Assembly (NCBI GenBank): GCA_902522915.1 | Contig: CABYXQ010000006.1 | Location: 1 to 41,239 of the forward strand | From: an uncultured Pelagibacteraceae bacterium | GTDB taxonomy: Bacteria > Pseudomonadota > Alphaproteobacteria > Pelagibacterales > Pelagibacteraceae | DNA length: 41,239 bases | Direction: 5' to 3' | Shown: positions 35,192-41,239 of the stretch, one piece after another | Layout of the letters: every line of letters begins with the position of its first letter | Position numbering within the stretch: the first letter of the stretch is position 1 | The notes under the pieces: generated by a model | Databases searched by the model: none | What the model saw: only the letters and a program-made list of their open reading frames with translations | What the model was told of the DNA's origin: nothing | Made by a program: the position numbers and the translations under genes

Positions 35192-37222
35192 ATGAAAAAA
35201 AAAGAAATTCAAAACAAATATAAAAAAAAAATAAAATTAATTCATAAATTAAATAAATTTTATTTTGATAAAAGTAAACCTATAGTTTCTGATAAAGAAT
35301 ATGATGAGTTAAAAAAAGAAATTATATTGCTAGAAAATCAATTTGATTTTCTTAAATCAAAAATTTCTCCCTCAAAAGTTGTAGGACACAAACCCTCAAA
35401 AAATTTTAAAAAATCATTACATAGGGTTCAGATGTTATCTTTGGCAAATGCGTTTTCAGAAGAAGATTTACTAAATTTTGAAAAAAAAATTACTAATTTT
35501 TTATCAAAAAAAACAGATTTTAAAATTTCATATAGTGCCGAACCAAAAATTGATGGTATATCAGCTTCTTTAACATACAAAAATGGTACCTTTGTAAAAG
35601 GTTTATCTAGAGGTGATGGTAAAGTTGGAGAAGATATAACTGAAAATCTAGCCACAATTCAAGATATCCCAAAAAATATTTCCTTAAATGATTTTCCAGA
35701 GGATATTGATATAAGAGGAGAGGTTTTTATTCAAAATACTGATTTTGCAAATTTGAAAGATAAATTTGCCAATCCAAGAAATGCAGCCTCTGGTTCTTTG
35801 AGACAAAAAAACTCTGAAGATACAAAGAAAATTCCATTAAAATTTATTGCATATACTTTTGGCTTTGAAAAAGGTTTAAGTGTAGATAATCAATTTGATT
35901 ATTTAAAAAGATTAAGTAAATGGGGTTTCAAAACAAATCCATTTAACAAGCTTATTATTGGAGTAAAAAATCTTATTCAAAATTATCACGAAATAGTGAA
36001 AAAAAGAACAGATCTAGATTTTGATATTGATGGGATTGTTTACAAAGTTAATGACTTTACTCTTCAAAAAAGATTAGGAAATGTTGCTAATGCTCCAAGA
36101 TGGGCAATCGCACACAAATTTTCCTCAAATAAGGCAATGTCAGTTATCGAAGATATTGAAATTCAAATTGGTAGAACTGGAGCCCTAACTCCGGTTGCAA
36201 AGATAAAACCAATCAATATAGGCGGTGTGGTAGTATCCAACGCTACGTTACATAATGAAGATGAAATAAATAGAAAAGATATCAGAATAGGAGATACAGT
36301 AACAGTTGAGAGAGCAGGAGATGTGATACCTCACATACTTAGTGTTGATAACAATAAAAGACCCAAGAAAAGTTCAAAGTTTGCGTTTCCAGATAAATGT
36401 CCTTCTTGTGGATCCAAAACAATAAAAGATATAAACTTAACAACAAAAAAAGAAGATGCTGTAAGAAGATGCTCAAGCGAAGATTATTTCTGTAAAAAAA
36501 TTTCTATTGAAAAATTAAAACATTTTGTATCCAAAGAAGCTTTTAATATAGACGGGTTTGGAAAAAAAATTGTAGAAAATTTCTGGAAATTAAAATTAAT
36601 AAAGTTTCCACAAGATATTTTTAAATTAGATTATAATAAAATTGAAAAATTAGAAGGTTGGGGAAAACTTTCAGTAGAAAACCTTAAATACTCTATCAAT
36701 GAAAAAAAACAAATATCGTTAGAAAGATTTATCTATGCGCTAGGAATAAGACATATTGGATTAGAAAATGCAAAACTAATATCAAAACATTTTCTTTCTT
36801 TTTTAAAATTTAAAAATTTGTCAAAAAATAATAATTATAAAGATTTATTAAATATTGATGGAATTGGAGATACTCAAGTAAATTCTATAAAAAACTTTTT
36901 TTCAAATAAGATGAATATTAATATTTTAAATGAGTTAGACAAAGTTTTAATTATTAAAAGTGCTGTAGTTGAGAATAAAAATGGCTTATTAAAAAACAAA
37001 ACTTTTTTGGTAACTGGCAAGTTAATTGGCATAAGTAGAGCAGAAATAAAATCTTTAATTGAGGAAAATTCAGGCACTACAGTGAGTAGCGTATCAAAAA
37101 AATTAAATTATTTAATAATTGGTGAAAAACCAACCAAAAAAAAAGTTGAAAGTGCCAAAGAACTTAAACTAAGGATTTTAGATCAAAATCAGTTTTTAAA
37201 AATGCTAAATAAAACTAGCTAG
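35192..37222 (+). CDS. ligA: NAD-dependent DNA ligase
   Basis: A 676-residue ligase sealing nicks in replication and repair. Order: Ia domain (YFDKSKPIVSDKEYDEL), adenylation domain with KIDG (nucleophile Lys119) and SRGDGKVGEDIT, OB fold (GRTGALTPVAKIKP), a four-cysteine zinc finger (CPSCGSKT...RRCSSEDYFC), helix-hairpin-helix repeats and a C-terminal BRCT domain (KTFLVTGKLIGISRAEI). I use the ATG at 35192; an in-frame TTG three codons upstream overlaps bamD. Many alphaproteobacteria carry recN between bamD and ligA; it is absent here. The 3' end overlaps the convergent pepP by 18 bases. Confidence 0.97.
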   Translation: MKKKEIQNKYKKKIKLIHKLNKFYFDKSKPIVSDKEYDELKKEIILLENQFDFLKSKISPSKVVGHKPSKNFKKSLHRVQMLSLANAFSEEDLLNFEKKITNFLSKKTDFKISYSAEPKIDGISASLTYKNGTFVKGLSRGDGKVGEDITENLATIQDIPKNISLNDFPEDIDIRGEVFIQNTDFANLKDKFANPRNAASGSLRQKNSEDTKKIPLKFIAYTFGFEKGLSVDNQFDYLKRLSKWGFKTNPFNKLIIGVKNLIQNYHEIVKKRTDLDFDIDGIVYKVNDFTLQKRLGNVANAPRWAIAHKFSSNKAMSVIEDIEIQIGRTGALTPVAKIKPINIGGVVVSNATLHNEDEINRKDIRIGDTVTVERAGDVIPHILSVDNNKRPKKSSKFAFPDKCPSCGSKTIKDINLTTKKEDAVRRCSSEDYFCKKISIEKLKHFVSKEAFNIDGFGKKIVENFWKLKLIKFPQDIFKLDYNKIEKLEGWGKLSVENLKYSINEKKQISLERFIYALGIRHIGLENAKLISKHFLSFLKFKNLSKNNNYKDLLNIDGIGDTQVNSIKNFFSNKMNINILNELDKVLIIKSAVVENKNGLLKNKTFLVTGKLIGISRAEIKSLIEENSGTTVSSVSKKLNYLIIGEKPTKKKVESAKELKLRILDQNQFLKMLNKTS

Positions 37223-38899
37223 CCATTGCTTTTCTTTGAAATTAAGAAACTTAGATATTTTTGAGTAAACATCTAAATGATACTTGAATAAGTATTTTTT
37301 TTCTGATGATGTTAAAATTTTAAAGTTGATTAAATCTTTTTCGATTGGAGCCATAGTCAAATTTTCAAAAAAGATATTTTTTTTTGTTTTTTTAACATAG
37401 ACTAGATTTTCAATTCTAATTCCAAATTTATTTTTTAGATAGTATCCAGGTTCATTACTCAAAATCATCCCTTCTCTTATTTTAATTTTATTTATTTTTG
37501 ATATCGACTGTGGTCCTTCGTGAACATTTAGGAAAAAACCTACCCCGTGACCAGTACCATGAGCGTAATCTAAATTACTTTTTTTTAAAAATTTTCTAGC
37601 TCTAATGTCAATCTTTTTACCAGTATTGTCCTTTTTTAGATTAGTATTAGCTACAGCAATATGACCTTTTAAGACTTTTGTAAAAATATCTCTGATATAT
37701 GGTTTTGGTTTAGAAAAACAAATTGTTCTCGTAACATCTGTTGTTCCATATTTATACTGACCACCTGAATCACATAAAAAAATATCTTTTTTTTGTATTT
37801 TTTTACAGTTTTTCTTATTTGCTCTATAATGGACTATGGCACCATTTTTCCCAGATCCAGCAATAGTATCAAAACTTGGATATAAATAATTTTTGTTAAG
37901 TTTTCTAAAACTTTCTAATTTATTTTGTGCTTGTACTTCATTAATTGTTTTTTTATTAACATTTTTAATCCAATAAAGAAATTTAGTTAAAGCAGCACCA
38001 TCTAAAATATGCGCATTAATCATATTTTTTGTTTCAGTTTTATTTTTTATTGCTTTCATAAGATATATTGGATCTTCTTTTTTAATAACTTTAAATTTAG
38101 ATTTAAGAATATCTTCAAAATATATTGAACAAGACTTATAATCTATAATGAAATTACTTCCTTTTAAACGTAGTAGCTTCTTTGGAAAGTCGTCAATATC
38201 TATTAATTGATTTGATTTAATTATTTTTTCATTAATAATTTTTTTTGCTTTTTTTAATTTACTTATTAAAAATATTTTTTTTGTTTTACTGATAATTAAT
38301 CTAGAATTTGGAATCGGACTATTAGGACCATCTCCTCCTCTAATATTTAAAACCCAAGCTACATTTTCAGGAGCGGTCACTAGCAAATAGTCAAAATTAT
38401 TTTTTTTTAAATATTTAGTAATTTTGTTAATTTTTGAACTGTGAGTTTCCCCTACTATATTTTTATTTAATGAAAAAAAAGGAGAATTATCATTAATTTT
38501 TTGATACTCAATTTCATCTATAAGATTATTTTGGATAAATTTAACTTTATTTTTTTTTAAAAAAAATTTCTTTATTTGGCTATATGTAAAAAGTTTAGGA
38601 TCAATACCTAAAACTAAATTTTTAAATAAATTACAATTAAGTATTTTTTCAAAACTAATAATTTTAAAATTTTTACCAGATTCAATTTGACTTTGAATTG
38701 AATACCTTCCATCTGTAAACAAGTAATTTTTATTTTTTAAAATCACCGCAAGTCCTGCTGACCCACTAAAATTAGATATAATTTTTAATCTATTTATTTT
38801 TGAATATTCAGTAAAATAATCGTCATTTTTGGGAACAACATATCCATCAATATTATATTTTTTAAATTTATTTCTTAAAATTTGAATTTTTTTATTCAT
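37205..38899 (-). CDS. pepP: Xaa-Pro aminopeptidase (long form, M24B)
   Basis: A 564-residue metallopeptidase removing N-terminal residues before proline. Two creatinase-type N-terminal domains (TDGRYSIQSQIE and the TAPENVAWVLNIRGGD segment) precede the pita-bread catalytic domain. Metal ligands are visible: the two aspartates in DSGGQYKYGTTDVTRT, His in AHGTGHGVGFFLNVHEGP, and glutamates in EPGYYL and GIRIENL. The long, cytoplasmic form with three domains is usual in alphaproteobacteria. It begins 4 bases inside the 3' end of the helicase gene (ATGA-type overlap), so the two share a transcript. Confidence 0.93.
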   Translation of the reverse strand: MNKKIQILRNKFKKYNIDGYVVPKNDDYFTEYSKINRLKIISNFSGSAGLAVILKNKNYLFTDGRYSIQSQIESGKNFKIISFEKILNCNLFKNLVLGIDPKLFTYSQIKKFFLKKNKVKFIQNNLIDEIEYQKINDNSPFFSLNKNIVGETHSSKINKITKYLKKNNFDYLLVTAPENVAWVLNIRGGDGPNSPIPNSRLIISKTKKIFLISKLKKAKKIINEKIIKSNQLIDIDDFPKKLLRLKGSNFIIDYKSCSIYFEDILKSKFKVIKKEDPIYLMKAIKNKTETKNMINAHILDGAALTKFLYWIKNVNKKTINEVQAQNKLESFRKLNKNYLYPSFDTIAGSGKNGAIVHYRANKKNCKKIQKKDIFLCDSGGQYKYGTTDVTRTICFSKPKPYIRDIFTKVLKGHIAVANTNLKKDNTGKKIDIRARKFLKKSNLDYAHGTGHGVGFFLNVHEGPQSISKINKIKIREGMILSNEPGYYLKNKFGIRIENLVYVKKTKKNIFFENLTMAPIEKDLINFKILTSSEKKYLFKYHLDVYSKISKFLNFKEKQWLASFI

Positions 38900-40932
38900 T
38901 TAATTCTTTTTTGATATCTTATCCATCCTGGACTTTTTGTTCCTTCTTCAATTTCAAAATCTTGATTAAATTCAAAATCTTCACTTTCATCAACCTCTTC
39001 TTCAAAAAATGAATTTTTTTCTAAATATTTTTCTGGAAGTTCCTCGATGAATCTTGATGCCATACTGTCTATCCAATCACCCTGGTAAAATCTATTCATA
39101 GAAAATGAAATAATAGCTTTTTTTTTAGCCCTTGTAATACCAACATAAGCTAATCTCCTCTCTTCTTCTAAACCATTTTGACCCTTTTCCTCAATTGATT
39201 TTTGATGAGGAAATAATCCTTCTTCCCAACCAGGTAAAAAAACTACCTCAAATTCAAGCCCTTTTGCAGCATGCATAGTCATCATATTTATTTTTTCTCC
39301 ATCCCATTCTTGATCAACAGATGTTGCAAGCGATACATGTTCCAAAAAACTTTCTAGATTATCAAATTCTTTCATTGCACTTAATAATTCTTTAATATTT
39401 TCCAATCTATTTTCATTATCGACATCTTTTTTATTTTTTAACATTGCTGAGTAACCAGACTCATCTAAAACAACTTGTAATAATTTAATATGATTAATCT
39501 TTTTATTGATTAAATCGTTTCTCCATTTGTTTAATGAATTAATAAATAAGCTAAGTCCAACTTTTGTTTTTGGTTTAATTAAGTTTTGTTCAATCATTTT
39601 AATTGAAGCTATTTCTAAACTTAAGTTATGTTTTTTTGCAAATTCATGAACACTTTTTAAAGTAGTATCACCTACAGATCTTTTTGGATTATTAACAATT
39701 CTTTCAAAAGCTAAATCATCCTTTTCTTGATAAATTAATCTTAAATAGGCAACACAATCCTTTATCTCTGCCCTTTCATAAAACTTAGTTCCACCTAAAA
39801 TTCTATAAGGTATACCAATTTTTAAAAACCTTTCTTCAAACTCTCTTGTTTGGAATATTGCCCTTACTAAAATCGCAACATTATTATATGAGTATTTTTT
39901 TTTTATTTTTTTTTCAATTTCGTCAGAAACTCCAATTGCCTCATCTTTACCATTTTTAAAACAATTTAGTTTAACCAGATCTCCTTCCTCCATAGTTGTA
40001 GATAAAGTTTTTCCAACTCGGTTTTGGTTATTAGCTATTAGATCAGATGCTACAGACAAAATATTTTGTGTGGATCTATAATTTTGCTCTAATCTAATAA
40101 CTTTGGTATTTTGGTATACTTGATCAAATTCTAAAAAGTTTTTTATTTCTGCTCCTCTCCAGCTATAAATAGATTGATCATCATCACCAACGCAACATAA
40201 GTTTCTATTCTTTTCAGATAGTAGATTAAGCCATTTACTTTGTATAAAGTTTGTATCTTGATATTCATCTACAAGAATATATTTAAAATTATTCGAATAG
40301 ATTTGTCTTATGTCAGAATAATTTTCTAAAATTTTTACTACATGTAAAATTAAGTCACCAAAATCACATGAGTTTAAGTCTATTAATTTCTGTTGATAAA
40401 TTTTATAAAGAGGTAAGATAGTCTTTTCGTAAATATCTTTTTTATTTATTATAACTTCACCAGGATAATATCCTTTATTTTTCCATCTATCTATCACGGC
40501 AAGAATAAATCTCGGTGCAAGTTGCTTAATATCAACATTTTCAGCTTTGCAAATATTTTTTATTAGTCTTATCTGATCATCAGTATCTACAATTGTGAAG
40601 TTTGAATTAAGGTTAGCTGCGGACGCATGTTTTCTTAAAAGTTTTGCGCATATTGAGTGAAAAGTACCTAGCCAAGACAAACCTATTGCAGAGGACCCCA
40701 AAATTTTACTAACTCTATTTTGCATTTCTTTTGAAGCTTTATTTGTGAAAGTCACTGACAAGATTTGGTTTGGATATGCTTTATTTTCTTTAATAATATG
40801 GGCAATTCTTGATGTTAAAACTTTTGTTTTGCCAGATCCAGCTCCCGCTACAATTAATAGTGGGCCATCAAGATGTAATACAGCCTCTTTTTGAGCTTTA
40901 TTTAAATTTTTTAGATAATCCCTGTTTATCAT
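38896..40932 (-). CDS. uvrD: ATP-dependent DNA helicase UvrD/PcrA
   Basis: A 678-residue superfamily 1A 3'-5' helicase for repair and replication restart. Motifs in order: NKAQKEAV (Q motif), VAGAGSGKT (I, 28-36), SVTFTNKAS (Ia), VDEYQDTN (II), GDDDQSIYSWRGA (III), LEQNYRS (IV), MTMHAAKGLEFEVVFLPG (V) and EERRLAYVGITRAK (VI). The C-terminus ends in an acidic stretch and SPGWIRYQKRIK, a shortened form of the UvrD/PcrA tail that docks on RNA polymerase. UvrD versus PcrA naming is arbitrary here. Divergent from the AsmA-like gene with 34 bases between start codons. Confidence 0.95.
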   Translation of the reverse strand: MINRDYLKNLNKAQKEAVLHLDGPLLIVAGAGSGKTKVLTSRIAHIIKENKAYPNQILSVTFTNKASKEMQNRVSKILGSSAIGLSWLGTFHSICAKLLRKHASAANLNSNFTIVDTDDQIRLIKNICKAENVDIKQLAPRFILAVIDRWKNKGYYPGEVIINKKDIYEKTILPLYKIYQQKLIDLNSCDFGDLILHVVKILENYSDIRQIYSNNFKYILVDEYQDTNFIQSKWLNLLSEKNRNLCCVGDDDQSIYSWRGAEIKNFLEFDQVYQNTKVIRLEQNYRSTQNILSVASDLIANNQNRVGKTLSTTMEEGDLVKLNCFKNGKDEAIGVSDEIEKKIKKKYSYNNVAILVRAIFQTREFEERFLKIGIPYRILGGTKFYERAEIKDCVAYLRLIYQEKDDLAFERIVNNPKRSVGDTTLKSVHEFAKKHNLSLEIASIKMIEQNLIKPKTKVGLSLFINSLNKWRNDLINKKINHIKLLQVVLDESGYSAMLKNKKDVDNENRLENIKELLSAMKEFDNLESFLEHVSLATSVDQEWDGEKINMMTMHAAKGLEFEVVFLPGWEEGLFPHQKSIEEKGQNGLEEERRLAYVGITRAKKKAIISFSMNRFYQGDWIDSMASRFIEELPEKYLEKNSFFEEEVDESEDFEFNQDFEIEEGTKSPGWIRYQKRIK

Positions 40933-40966
40933 TTAAAATAATTCTTTATAAGTTTCGTAAATCTAT

Positions 40967-41239
40967 ATGAGCAAAAATAAGCATTTTGTTAAATTTTTTA
41001 AAAAGATTTATCTATTTATAAATAGACTATTAGAAAAATATTTAAACAAGTTAAACCCAAAAAATTTATCAAATATTCTACGTAGTAATAAAGTTTTTGT
41101 TACTTTTGTCGCAATAATTATTTTATTTTTATCATATTTATCAATACCTCATGTTTACAACAAGGCTGAAATTCAAAAAGAATTAGAGAATCAATTAATT
41201 GATAAATTTGGTTTAAATTTTAATTTTGCGCAAAAGTTG
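40967..41239 (+). CDS. AsmA-like inner-membrane protein (3' partial)
   Basis: A frame of 91 codons open to the right edge. A basic cytoplasmic N-terminus (MSKNKHFVKFFKKIYL, about 43 residues with KNLSNILRSNK) leads to a single membrane anchor (VFVTFVAIIILFLSYLSIP, about 44-62) and then KAEIQKELENQLIDKFGLNFNF. A membrane anchor followed by a short helix and a GLNFNF-type strand is typical of the start of AsmA/TamB-like proteins, which bridge the envelope and move lipids. Only the start is visible, so the family call is tentative; the gene itself is likely real. Confidence 0.5.
   Translation, partial: MSKNKHFVKFFKKIYLFINRLLEKYLNKLNPKNLSNILRSNKVFVTFVAIIILFLSYLSIPHVYNKAEIQKELENQLIDKFGLNFNFAQKL

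Noticed and set aside
1..41239. Mobile elements, CRISPR arrays, prophage or defence islands
   Set aside because: No transposase, integrase, spaced repeats or phage genes are visible; composition is uniform and the genes are core functions.

Overview
The window reads as chromosomal DNA of a streamlined, AT-rich alphaproteobacterium, most likely SAR11 (Candidatus Pelagibacter or a close relative). Reasons seen in the sequence: very low GC, lysine/asparagine/isoleucine-rich proteins, genes that abut or overlap by a few bases, short divergent intergenic gaps (21 and 34 bases), and almost no convincing intrinsic terminators. I see no insertion sequence, prophage, CRISPR array or toxin-antitoxin locus. 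The taxonomic assignment is inference; no search was run.

Layout. Positions 1-4237 hold two NAD(P)-binding reductase-like genes, trxB, and a pair made of an ELM1-family gene and a probable 2-oxoglutarate/Fe(II) oxygenase. Positions 4239-8637 (minus) are carA-carB, carbamoyl phosphate synthase for arginine and pyrimidines. Positions 8764-12894 (plus) are yqeY, dnaG and rpoD, a macromolecular-synthesis block. Positions 12895-13480 hold two tRNA genes (Val-GAC with abnormal D- and T-loops; a CAT tRNA that is probably Ile2) flanking a 57-codon small ORF with a strong Shine-Dalgarno. Minus-strand mlaA-mlaC (lipid asymmetry) follow, then an AmpD/AmiD-like amidase and the RNase P RNA gene.

Positions 16304-37222 (plus) carry one long division and cell wall (dcw) cluster: mraZ, ftsZ, rsmH, ftsL-like, ftsI, a fused murE-murF, mraY, murD, ftsW, murG, murC, murB, ddl, ftsQ, an FtsA remnant, lpxC, bamD, ligA. 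A good sigma70 promoter upstream of mraZ has three TGGG repeats at 10-base period on its minus strand overlapping the -10, which matches the known MraZ operator pattern. Together these genes make the lipid II precursor (MurB-G, MraY, Ddl), polymerise and cross-link septal peptidoglycan (FtsW, FtsI, FtsQ, FtsL) and build the Z ring (FtsZ). Positions 37205-40932 (minus) hold an aminopeptidase P and a UvrD/PcrA helicase; an AsmA-like gene starts at 40967 and runs off the end.

The most interesting signal is in the dcw cluster. ftsZ is displaced to the front, between mraZ and rsmH. At the normal ftsA position there is only a 232-residue protein that aligns in order with the N-terminal 1A/1C part of FtsA, lacks the nucleotide-binding actin-like core and the FtsZ-binding 2B domain, and still ends in a short amphipathic, membrane-targeting-like helix. 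FtsZ nevertheless keeps a canonical C-terminal anchor-binding peptide. This suggests a reduced divisome with a non-ATPase FtsA remnant. Second is a tRNA-Val(GAC) that has lost both sides of the D-loop/T-loop elbow contact.
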